Source: Thiofilum flexile DSM 14609 (GTDB taxonomy: Bacteria; Pseudomonadota; Gammaproteobacteria; Thiotrichales; Thiotrichaceae). Taken from it: DNA of 64,000 nt. The notes beneath the pieces are model-generated. The model saw only the letters and a list, made by a program, of their open reading frames with translations, searched no databases and was not told the origin of the DNA. Where the stretch lies: positions 1 to 64,000 of the forward strand of contig NZ_KB904755.1 in assembly GCF_000380185.1 (NCBI RefSeq). The letters are read 5' to 3'. The position numbers and the translations under genes are program-made. This document shows positions 18,410 through 30,132 of this stretch, in pieces (within the stretch, counting starts at the first letter, position 1; the number at the start of each line of letters is the position of its first letter).

Positions 18410-19465
18410 TTATGTTGTTGGGGTTGCTACAATAGCTCGAAATTCATCCAGCACCGACTCCATAGTACTCACCTCCAAGCCAGCAGTAATAAACACCACC
18501 CTACTCACTCGATCCTCACTAGGCCACTGTTCTAATACTTGCTCTGGAAACAATAAGTGCTGTACCGCCTGTAATACGACCGGAGTGGAATATTGCGTCG
18601 TCTGTAACACCGCTTTCATGCGTAATAGATGCGTATCACAAAACCCCATCACAACCGACAGACCCAATTTAACCCGCTCTAAATCCACCGGCTGTTCAAA
18701 CTGTAGCGCAAAGCTGTGTATTTGTTTATCTACTTTGCTACCTACCTGATTAGAGGCTAAAGGTAGCGTGCTAGCTCCCGTCTGCAAGGGTTGGAAGGAT
18801 TGAGGATTAAAGGCGCTAATTAGGCTAGCTTGTGTTTGACGTAAGTTAAATAACTGTGTGGCAGCGATTTGCCCATGTTCTACTATCTCGATCAACGCTA
18901 AGGGATTTAAGGCATGTAAGCGCTGTGTTAAGAGGGCTAATGGCTGGGAATCTACTAAATCCGCTTTGGTAATGAGTAATTTATCCGCGCGTGTGACTTG
19001 TTGCACAGCCTCAAAATGCTCATCTAATTGCTGCATGCCCAGTACTGCATCAACAGTGGTAATCACTCCATCCACATAATGACGATCAGCAGCCCATTTG
19101 GCTTGCACAAATGTGGCTAAAATAGAGGTGGGATCGGCTAAGCCAGTGGTTTCAATAATAATCCGTTGATAGGGTTTGAATTTGCCGCTATTGCGCTCCA
19201 TCCATAAGTTTTTGAGCGTAGGCAAGAGGGTATTTTGCATAGCACAACACACACAGCCACCAGCTAATAACGCCATAGGCAGATCGGCTGCACCCACGAG
19301 CTGCTGATCTAGTCCAACACTGCCAAATTCATTAATTAATAAGGCTACTGGTTCTTGTTGTACCGTGTCAGATTGTAATAGGTGATTGAGTAAGGTGGTT
19401 TTGCCACTACCTAAAAAACCTGTTAATAACAGTACAGGAATACGGGGTTTGGTCGGTGTTGTCAT
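18410..19465 (-). CDS. COG0523 (CobW/YjiA) family GTP-binding metallochaperone
   Basis: COG0523 proteins are G3E-type GTPases that deliver metals, often zinc. The 351-residue protein has Walker A LLTGFLGSGKTTLLNHLL (about 13-30), the family metal-binding CxCC motif in LAGGCVCCAMQN (about 66-77), Walker B-like IETTGLADP and the G4 motif ITKADLVD. A CobW_C domain occupies about residues 230-345, but its end lacks the long His-rich tail of some relatives. It starts nine bases after a His-rich DUF3299 lipoprotein gene, pointing to zinc homeostasis. No clear Zur box was recognised. Confidence 0.85.
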   Translation of the reverse strand: MTTPTKPRIPVLLLTGFLGSGKTTLLNHLLQSDTVQQEPVALLINEFGSVGLDQQLVGAADLPMALLAGGCVCCAMQNTLLPTLKNLWMERNSGKFKPYQRIIIETTGLADPTSILATFVQAKWAADRHYVDGVITTVDAVLGMQQLDEHFEAVQQVTRADKLLITKADLVDSQPLALLTQRLHALNPLALIEIVEHGQIAATQLFNLRQTQASLISAFNPQSFQPLQTGASTLPLASNQVGSKVDKQIHSFALQFEQPVDLERVKLGLSVVMGFCDTHLLRMKAVLQTTQYSTPVVLQAVQHLLFPEQVLEQWPSEDRVSRVVFITAGLEVSTMESVLDEFRAIVATPTT

Positions 19466-19474
19466 GCGATGGGC

Positions 19475-20218
19475 TTATGGTTTAGTAGAGCTGAAACTCA
19501 GCGTAGGCGTTTGGCGATCCTGATAGACCTCCACATAGGCATCTTTGATTTGATAGCCCGCTGGTGCTAAGTCGGTGGTAGTGGCCTCCGCCAGCAAAGT
19601 ACCATACACCCACACCGGCTCCGCCACCCGCTCTAGACCAATACCTTGCCCCTCGTGCGGCTGCACTAAAATCGTTTGGCTAGGTGGAGGGGAAGGTAAA
19701 TCAATATAAGCGCTAATATAGGGAACGAGTAAAAAATCTTTAACCAATGCTTTGCTTTCATCAATGGCTAGGGGGGCGATAAATCCCGGCAGCTTAATTT
19801 TTTTGCCATTCATAGCGGGATTAATGGGGGCTTGAGCTAAAGCTTTTTGTAACTCTTCTTGTAATAGCTCTTCTTGAGTAGGTTCCTCATGAGTATGCTC
19901 AGCATGGCTATGCTCTGCTTCAGCCTGCTCGATACGGGACTCATAGCGCTCCACTATATCTGCAATCCTATGTCCGGGTAGTTCTAAATCGGCCCAAGTC
20001 ATAAGCTGATACTCTCCTTGATGCTCAGGTGCTTTGCCCTCTCCGCCACTAGACAGTACTGGTGTATTTTTACTAGCTAATACTGTCCCTGCTACCACTG
20101 AAGGATGCAGTAACTCACTATATTGAGATTTTTCAATAGGTAACGGTGTATTCGAGAGACGATCACAGCTTACTATCCCCACTAAACTCAGTATTAACAG
20201 GTAGTAACTACCTTTCAT
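19475..20218 (-). CDS. DUF3299 lipoprotein with His-rich segment
   Basis: The 247-residue protein starts with a lipoprotein signal peptide (lipobox IVSC, Cys about residue 19). A His/Glu-rich segment at about 95-118 (EAEHSHAEHTHEEPTQEE) looks like a metal-binding loop. A DUF3299 domain follows (about 135-240) with KIKLPGFIAPLAID and VWVYGTLLAEATTTDL. DUF3299 proteins are exported and often lie next to zinc-responsive genes. Here the gene is followed after nine bases by the COG0523 GTPase gene, consistent with a periplasmic zinc-handling unit. Function is inferred from the segment and neighbours. Confidence 0.72.
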   Translation of the reverse strand: MKGSYYLLILSLVGIVSCDRLSNTPLPIEKSQYSELLHPSVVAGTVLASKNTPVLSSGGEGKAPEHQGEYQLMTWADLELPGHRIADIVERYESRIEQAEAEHSHAEHTHEEPTQEELLQEELQKALAQAPINPAMNGKKIKLPGFIAPLAIDESKALVKDFLLVPYISAYIDLPSPPPSQTILVQPHEGQGIGLERVAEPVWVYGTLLAEATTTDLAPAGYQIKDAYVEVYQDRQTPTLSFSSTKP

Positions 20219-20438
20219 AATGCCCCCTCACTTTAGCCCCATTTAGCATAAAAAATTACCAGCTTTTTATCTGAATTACCGATTAGACGCCTATAAGTGC
20301 AACTTATCCAATTTGGGATGATAAATATTACTATTATGTGAATAAATACGACTTATAAATACAGTATTAGCTTACTACGCTCAATTAACATAATTAACAA
20401 TTCTTAGTGAAAAAATCACAATAAGGAGCTACCTTACC

Positions 20439-23400
20439 ATGTCTAACCTCATCAATATGTTGAGTTCTACCAGTCGTACTACTCATACCACAACTACAGC
20501 TCCTACAGCTACCCGTTGCGGCACTAGCTCGGCATTAGTATTGCTGAATAGTCTGGGTCAAAACAGTGGTAACTTACAAAGTCTAGCCTTGTCTTTATTG
20601 GGTCAGATTAGCGGAGGCGGTCACACTAGCGGTCAAACGGGTACTACTGCCAATGCAACCATTCAGGGTACTCCTACCCCAACACCTAATACCAACACAG
20701 GTACTGGCACTAATACCGGCACAGGTACTGGCACTAATACAGGCGGCTCTACTGTTGCAGGCAAACCTACTGTTAATATCAAAGTGGCTACAGGTACTCT
20801 TGATAAAAATATCATCCAATACAAAAACAATGCCGGTCAATGGGTTACATTAAACCCACAAAATCCACCTAGCCAAGAACTCAATGCTAATAATGTGCGT
20901 TTGTATAACAAATCACAAAATACCTATGCTCATATTGGCAATAATGGTGTCAAGGTTACCACGAACCAAGCAGGAACTATTCGCTTAGCTTTTGAAGATC
21001 GTACTGGTGCTAGATGTAATGACAGAGATTTTAACGATGTTATTGTAACGATCAAAAATACCGTGTCACAGTCTGTACCTACTCCTACACCTGTACCCGC
21101 GCCTACACCAGTGCCGACCACAACACCTAATAGCCCGCTACCCGCGCCTACACCTAAACCAAATGATACCATTACGCCCACCTCTGGTACGATCACCGTA
21201 CAGGTGAAAGGCTTATTACAAGGCGCTTATAATGCTGCCAATGGCTTAATGCGGGATGATTTACGCACTCAAGGCTTTTTACCTGCTAATCAACCCTATG
21301 CAGGCTATACTGGTAGTGAAAAACTATCCGCTAGCACCCTAGCGACCACTGGCAATGACGCGCCCGTGGATTGGGTTATGGTCGAGTTACGGGATAAAAA
21401 CGATCCTTCCAAAATCATTACCCGCCAAGCGGCTATTATCCAACGCGATGGCGATGTTGCTACTGCAGATACGAATAACTCTACCCTCAGCTTTAAAGAT
21501 ATTCCTGAAGGTGATTATTTCATCTCCTTAACGCATCGTAACCACTTAGGGGTCATGACCAAAACACCAGTGACTATCACGGATGATAAAACGGCATCAG
21601 TAGACTTTACTAAAGCCACTACTCAAACCTATGGCACTAATGCACAAGCGCTTACTCAGGATGGTAAAGCCTTCTTATGGGCGGGAGATGCCAATAGCAG
21701 TAATAGTATTATTGCCGCAGGCCCTGATAATGATACCAACCTCATTTTATCTGCCGTCTTGACTGCTTTAGGTAATAGTGGCGGTAATGTGAACTATATT
21801 TTAGATGGTTATAAAAATACCGACGTTAACTTAGATGGTAAAACCATTTACGCAGGCCCTAATAATGACACCAATGTTATTTTAGGGAATGTATTACAAC
21901 ACCCAGGCAATAGCACGTCTTCAGCTAACTATATTATTAATGGTTCACGCCCTACTGGCACTACGGTTCCAGGTAGCACTGCAACGACGGGTACAACGAC
22001 TGGCACGACTACCGGCACCACAGCAGACTTAAATACTATTATGAGTAGCTTAGCTGCCAGTATTGGTGTCTCAGCAACTGATTTAATGAATATTTTCACC
22101 AGTGTTGGTATCTCAGCAACGCAACTAGATACTATGCTCAAAACACCAGAGGGTATTAATACTCTCATGGGCACTTTAACTGGGATTTTATCAGGTAGCA
22201 CAACCGGAACAGGAACCACTACTGGAACAGGAACCACTACTGGGACAGGAACTACCACTGGGACAGGTACAACCACTGGGACAGGTACAACCACTGGAAC
22301 AGGTACAACCACTGGAACAGGAACTACGACAGGCTCCACCACATTAACCGAGCAAGCCAGAGCAACGTTATCAACCTTAACTGCTAGTTTAGGTATGCAG
22401 CCTGATGCTTTAGTTAGCTTATTTAATAGTGCAGGCGTTACTACCGCACAATTAAATACCTTGCTCGCTACGCCTGAAGGTTTAAATACTTTAATGGGTT
22501 TATTGACTCAAGGGACAACTACTGGAACTAGCACTGGCACAACTACTGGAACAGGTACAACCACCGGAACAGGTACAACCACTGGCACTGGTACAACTAC
22601 CGGAACTGGTACTACTACCGGAACTGGCACAACTACTGGAACTGGCACAACTACCGGAACTGGCACAACTACCGGAACTGGCACAACTACCGGAACTGGC
22701 ACAACTACCGGAACTGGCACAACTACCGGAACTGGCACAACTACCGGAACTGGCACAACTACCGGAACTGGCACAACTACCACCACCAATCCATTAGCAG
22801 GTATCGATACTGCCACACTCAATACCTTATCCACACTAGCCGGTGGGATGGGGATGCAAACCGCAGACCTAGTCTCTATGTTTAATGAGTTTGGTATTAG
22901 CTCCAGTCAATTAAATACCTTACTCAGTTCACCTACAGGTTTAAATACCTTAATGGGAATCATGACACAGGCAATGACCGGTGGAGCTAGCAATGGTGGT
23001 GATGTCATCACCTCTACCACAACCAGCAGCACTGCCCCAGTTACTAGTGCAGGCGATTATATTGTCTCTAGCACCACAGCCACTAGCAGCGCGGCTCCCG
23101 TTGTGAGTAGTGGAGGCGATTATATTATCTCTACTACTACCGTCAGTAGCAGCCCAGCTCCTGCGGTTGCTAGCACCACCACTAGCAGTACCGCCAGTGG
23201 CTTAACAGCGGCAGCTACTAATACACTAACCACATTAGCTACTAATGTAGGTATGTCGACTAATGAGCTAACTGCGCTATTTAATGGCCTAGGTATGAAT
23301 AATGACCGCTTAAATGGACTCTTAGGTTCCTCTCAAGGTCTGAATAGTTTAATTAATATTCTGTCTCAGACTTTAGGCCGCCCCATTAGCATGGAAGGCA

Positions 23401-23465
23401 ATTTAAGTGGCTCTAACAATTCAGTAGTCTATGGCAATAGCACAGTCACAGGCCAATTTATCTAA
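20439..23465 (+). CDS. Large Thr/Gly-repeat protein with DUF4114-like and hemagglutinin-type modules
   Basis: This 1008-residue protein has no recognisable signal peptide. A DUF4114-like domain lies at about residues 105-205 (ending DRDFNDVIVTIKN), followed by a Pro/Thr linker. A module at about 250-505 is common in surface proteins (VDWVMVELRD, FKDIPEGDYFISLTHRNHLGVM, then paired WAGDANSSNSI / GPNNDTNVIL dockerin-like segments). The C-terminal half alternates TGTGTT linkers with four 45-residue helical repeats (about 536-580, 645-690, 797-842, 931-976), each of the form SxGMxxxxLxxLFNxxGxxxxQLNxLLxxPxGLNTLM. Type I secretion or a sheath/matrix role is plausible but unproven. The gene is followed by a strong terminator. 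Confidence 0.72.
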   Translation: MSNLINMLSSTSRTTHTTTTAPTATRCGTSSALVLLNSLGQNSGNLQSLALSLLGQISGGGHTSGQTGTTANATIQGTPTPTPNTNTGTGTNTGTGTGTNTGGSTVAGKPTVNIKVATGTLDKNIIQYKNNAGQWVTLNPQNPPSQELNANNVRLYNKSQNTYAHIGNNGVKVTTNQAGTIRLAFEDRTGARCNDRDFNDVIVTIKNTVSQSVPTPTPVPAPTPVPTTTPNSPLPAPTPKPNDTITPTSGTITVQVKGLLQGAYNAANGLMRDDLRTQGFLPANQPYAGYTGSEKLSASTLATTGNDAPVDWVMVELRDKNDPSKIITRQAAIIQRDGDVATADTNNSTLSFKDIPEGDYFISLTHRNHLGVMTKTPVTITDDKTASVDFTKATTQTYGTNAQALTQDGKAFLWAGDANSSNSIIAAGPDNDTNLILSAVLTALGNSGGNVNYILDGYKNTDVNLDGKTIYAGPNNDTNVILGNVLQHPGNSTSSANYIINGSRPTGTTVPGSTATTGTTTGTTTGTTADLNTIMSSLAASIGVSATDLMNIFTSVGISATQLDTMLKTPEGINTLMGTLTGILSGSTTGTGTTTGTGTTTGTGTTTGTGTTTGTGTTTGTGTTTGTGTTTGSTTLTEQARATLSTLTASLGMQPDALVSLFNSAGVTTAQLNTLLATPEGLNTLMGLLTQGTTTGTSTGTTTGTGTTTGTGTTTGTGTTTGTGTTTGTGTTTGTGTTTGTGTTTGTGTTTGTGTTTGTGTTTGTGTTTGTGTTTGTGTTTTTNPLAGIDTATLNTLSTLAGGMGMQTADLVSMFNEFGISSSQLNTLLSSPTGLNTLMGIMTQAMTGGASNGGDVITSTTTSSTAPVTSAGDYIVSSTTATSSAAPVVSSGGDYIISTTTVSSSPAPAVASTTTSSTASGLTAAATNTLTTLATNVGMSTNELTALFNGLGMNNDRLNGLLGSSQGLNSLINILSQTLGRPISMEGNLSGSNNSVVYGNSTVTGQFI
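22203..22334 (+). repeat. 18-bp minisatellite, array 1 (about 7 units)
   Basis: Tandem in-frame 18-bp units of the form ACNGGNACAGGNACNACC encode TGTGTT. Units differ at third codon positions, so the array is older or less homogenised than the second one. Confidence 0.85.
22506..22783 (+). repeat. 18-bp minisatellite, array 2 (about 14 units)
   Basis: A longer run of the same unit, with about eight consecutive units identical or nearly so (GGAACTGGCACAACTACC). Length changes by whole units keep the reading frame, so copy number can vary without breaking the protein. Confidence 0.88.
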
Positions 23466-23490
23466 GTTCAATGATGAGTGACTGAATCTG

Positions 23491-23518
23491 AGGGAGCTAT
23501 ATAGCTCCCTTAGGTTTT
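23491..23518 (+). terminator. Strong intrinsic terminator after the repeat-protein gene
   Basis: A perfect 20-base palindrome (AGGGAGCTATATAGCTCCCT) is followed by TAGGTTTTT, 25 bases past the stop codon. It also lies between the convergent repeat-protein and hisD genes. Confidence 0.85.
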
Positions 23519-23529
23519 TGGGGTCTACC

Positions 23530-27792
<4,263 letters not shown>

Positions 27793-27923
27793 TTAGTTCA
27801 TCCAGCGTAAATGGCTACGAAAAGGGCTCATCATAGCGAAAAACGCGGGCAGTTTCACGAAACTCTCAAGCTTTCCTAAGGTAGGTTTTAATAATTTAAC
27901 CGATAAGCTGGGTTATGGCTTAA

Positions 27924-28238
27924 TCAGATGTCATCCGCTTTAGACGCCCGCAATACAGCATCCAGCAGACCGGGAAAGCGTTGCTCAAGATCTTCTTTAC
28001 GTAATGAATTGAGAAACTGTGTCCCATCTGGGCGCATTTGAATAACGCCCGCCTCGCGCAGCACTCTGAAATGGTGGGATGCGGTGGATTTTGCAACATT
28101 CAGGTTCAACGCTCCGCACGCCTGTTCGCCCTTGGTCGCAAGACTTTGCACCAGATTAAGGCGCACGGGATCACTCAGTGCGTGCAGCACTCGTACCAAT
28201 GACAGCGTTTCAGTAAGGGGGTGATTAGGTAATCTCAT
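27924..28238 (-). CDS. ArsR-family winged-helix regulator
   Basis: The 104-residue protein is a typical ArsR-type homodimeric repressor: LHALSDPVRLNLVQSLA (about residues 18-34), recognition helix VAKSTASHHFRVLREAGVI (about 48-66) and wing MRPDGTQFLNSLR. It lacks the ELCVCDL metal-sensing Cys motif of ArsR/SmtB metal sensors; only one Cys (in EQACGAL) is near helix 3. It therefore probably senses something other than arsenic. It is divergent from an SDR gene, with a 34-bp palindrome between them as the likely operator. Confidence 0.85.
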   Translation of the reverse strand: MRLPNHPLTETLSLVRVLHALSDPVRLNLVQSLATKGEQACGALNLNVAKSTASHHFRVLREAGVIQMRPDGTQFLNSLRKEDLEQRFPGLLDAVLRASKADDI

Positions 28239-28268
28239 ACTTTACAGTGTCACAGATTGAGTGCTAGA

Positions 28269-28302
28269 GTTCAATAGTTCGATATTTATCGAACTATTGA
28301 AC
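28269..28302. promoter_or_regulatory. 34-bp perfect palindrome, probable ArsR-type operator
   Basis: Two perfect 16-base arms (GTTCAATAGTTCGATA and its complement) flank a TT centre. It lies 30 bp from the arsR start and 25 bp from the SDR start, so one dimer (or two) bound here could repress both promoters. Confidence 0.75.
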
Positions 28303-28327
28303 TTATGAAAAAAGGAAGTAAACCAAT

Positions 28328-29086
28328 ATGTCTGGTCGATTTACAAATCAAGTGGCTGTGGTAACGGGCGGATCAACCGGTATCGGTCTAGCGATTGCCG
28401 AGGCTTTGCTGGCAGAAGGTGCTAAACGTGTCTATCTGACAGGCAGAACAGCAAAAACGCTAGAGGCAGCGGCCAACCTGCTAGGCGAGCATGTAGTGAC
28501 GGTGGTATCTGATGTAGCGAGCCTATCAGACTTGCAAAAACTTAAGGATGAGATTGAAACACGGGGCGATCAGCTCAATACCATATTCGCCAATGCGGGT
28601 ATTGCAGAAAAAAACAGCTTTGGGGAAACAACCGAGGATGAGTTCGCAAAAACCTTTGATATCAATGTCAAAGGCGTATTTTTCACTGTACAGACCCTAT
28701 TACCTTTATTAAGAGATGAAGGCTCTATTGTACTAACCTCCTCCATTGTCGCCAACAAGGGTATGGAAAACCTCAGTCTGTATAGTGCCTCCAAAGCAGC
28801 AGTACGCTCCTTTGCACGTTCATGGGCAAATGATCTAAAGGCACGTAAAATTCGTGTCAATACCCTCAGTCCTGGTCTTACCAGAACGCCTATCATGGAA
28901 AACGGTTTGAAAATGGATGCGGCACAAATTGCTGCTTTAAACCAACATGCAGCTACTATTATACCTTTAGGTTATGTGGCACAGCCTGATGAAATAGCAT
29001 CTGCTGCGCTGTTTTTGGCCTCATCGGATGCACGCTATGTCAATGGTGTGGAGCTGAGCGTGGATGGTGGAATGGCTCAGATCTAG
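28328..29086 (+). CDS. Short-chain dehydrogenase/reductase
   Basis: This 252-residue classical SDR has the NAD(P)-binding VVTGGSTGIGLAIAEALL (about residues 11-28), the NAG motif in FANAGIAEK, the catalytic Ser in VLTSSIVANKG and the YxxxK pair in LYSASKAAV. The Arg in YLTGRTAKTL after beta-2 suggests NADP(H). The substrate is unknown. It is divergent from an ArsR-type regulator and shares the palindromic operator region, so it is probably induced by the regulator's ligand. A Shine-Dalgarno-like GGAAG precedes the ATG. Confidence 0.9.
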   Translation: MSGRFTNQVAVVTGGSTGIGLAIAEALLAEGAKRVYLTGRTAKTLEAAANLLGEHVVTVVSDVASLSDLQKLKDEIETRGDQLNTIFANAGIAEKNSFGETTEDEFAKTFDINVKGVFFTVQTLLPLLRDEGSIVLTSSIVANKGMENLSLYSASKAAVRSFARSWANDLKARKIRVNTLSPGLTRTPIMENGLKMDAAQIAALNQHAATIIPLGYVAQPDEIASAALFLASSDARYVNGVELSVDGGMAQI

Positions 29087-29308
29087 TTTTCTGCCATCAG
29101 TTTTTAAGAGTTTTATACGCATCATACTACATATTGATTGATCTATTTTGGCACGGTAGAAATACGGTGCCAGCCTATCAAACTCGCACTGAACTATAAA
29201 AGTTTAGATTCAAGCTGAACTTTTACAGATTAATGTCAAAGAACTAAAGTGGCTTTATTGATTTATATAACCTTACTCAACAAAAACCACTTAACCCATA
29301 ATAACTTG

Positions 29309-29818
29309 CTAGTTGCACCGCTTTTTAATTACTAACCATGCTACTAATCCTTCTACTAATCCTCCTGTTAGCCCCCCTACTAATCCTCCTGTTAGCCCCC
29401 CTACCAGCCCTCCTGCTAATCCTCCTACGAGTCCCCCTAACGCCCCTAGTAACTCTAGACCTGCGAATGCAGCTACGATTATGGAGGGTCCTCCAGCTAA
29501 CCATGCTCCCCCTGTTAACCCTGCTATAATGCTACCATCTAGACTCTTGCCAAAACTGATGGTCTTATCATGCTCGCCAATAGATATCAGATCGTATTGC
29601 ATTTGCCCCATATCACGTAAAACCATTCGCCATGACTGATCGATACGGCATTCGTAGATATCATCCCTTTTAGCACCCTTGATTTTCTTAACTTGCAAAG
29701 AAGGATGCCTAGGATCACTGGTTAATAAAAAGAATACTTTTGTTAACTTCTCCCGCGTCTCCTTAGGAAGCTGATGCGCCTCTTTAGCAAAGTCATTGGA
29801 TATTCTTAATGCAACCAT
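29309..29818 (-). CDS. RelE/ParE-like domain fused to a glycine-zipper membrane tail
   Basis: ATG 29818 (MVALRISNDFAKEAHQLPKE) is preceded by AGG at suitable spacing; the frame is open 11 codons further. Residues about 1-85 resemble RelE/ParE-superfamily toxins: ETREKLTKVFFLL, HPSLQVKKIKGAKRDDIYECRID, SWRMVLRD and LISIGEHDK. From about residue 97 the chain is a hydrophobic glycine zipper made of GGLVGG and GGLTGG words (about 55 residues), ending in basic IKKRCN. No antitoxin gene adjoins. Either a toxin-like RNase is tethered to membranes, or the fold serves another role. The repeats derive from a short tandem DNA repeat at about 29340-29450. Confidence 0.65.
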   Translation of the reverse strand: MVALRISNDFAKEAHQLPKETREKLTKVFFLLTSDPRHPSLQVKKIKGAKRDDIYECRIDQSWRMVLRDMGQMQYDLISIGEHDKTISFGKSLDGSIIAGLTGGAWLAGGPSIIVAAFAGLELLGALGGLVGGLAGGLVGGLTGGLVGGLTGGLVEGLVAWLVIKKRCN

Positions 29819-30132
29819 TTGGATACCTATATTCAGTTTGAGGTGCATCAATTATCTCGCAGTAATATTCAATAATCCCTGATACATGATAAACGGAGGA
29901 ATACCAACTTAAGTTACCGTATTTACTACACAAGAAAGCAGTACAACTATGTTAAAGCTCTGCCGCTGAGCATCGGTGGAATATATAAACTTCACCCTAT
30001 CACCTCACCAAACCCTTCAGCGTTTTGGGGGTAGCTCTCCTAAATCCCCTGAACTTCGGTTACACTCACGGTGGTATAAAAACTCCGCACTTTGACGGAC
30101 TCTCCATCAATCGCTACGCCACAAGGATCAGT

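Noticed and set aside
20219-20438. Zur-type operator before the DUF3299 lipoprotein
   Set aside because: No sequence resembling the known gammaproteobacterial Zur palindrome could be identified with confidence.
21929-22342. Minus-strand Val/Pro-rich ORF
   Set aside because: Antisense shadow of the first minisatellite array in the same gene.
22508-22834. Minus-strand ORF with VVVPVPVVVPVPV repeats
   Set aside because: It is the exact antisense of the TGTGTT minisatellite in the plus-strand 1008-aa gene; an open frame there is a by-product of the repeat.
29313-29639. Plus-strand ORF with NPPTSPP repeats
   Set aside because: Antisense of the glycine-zipper tail of the RelE-like fusion; the minus frame has a recognisable domain and a ribosome binding site.
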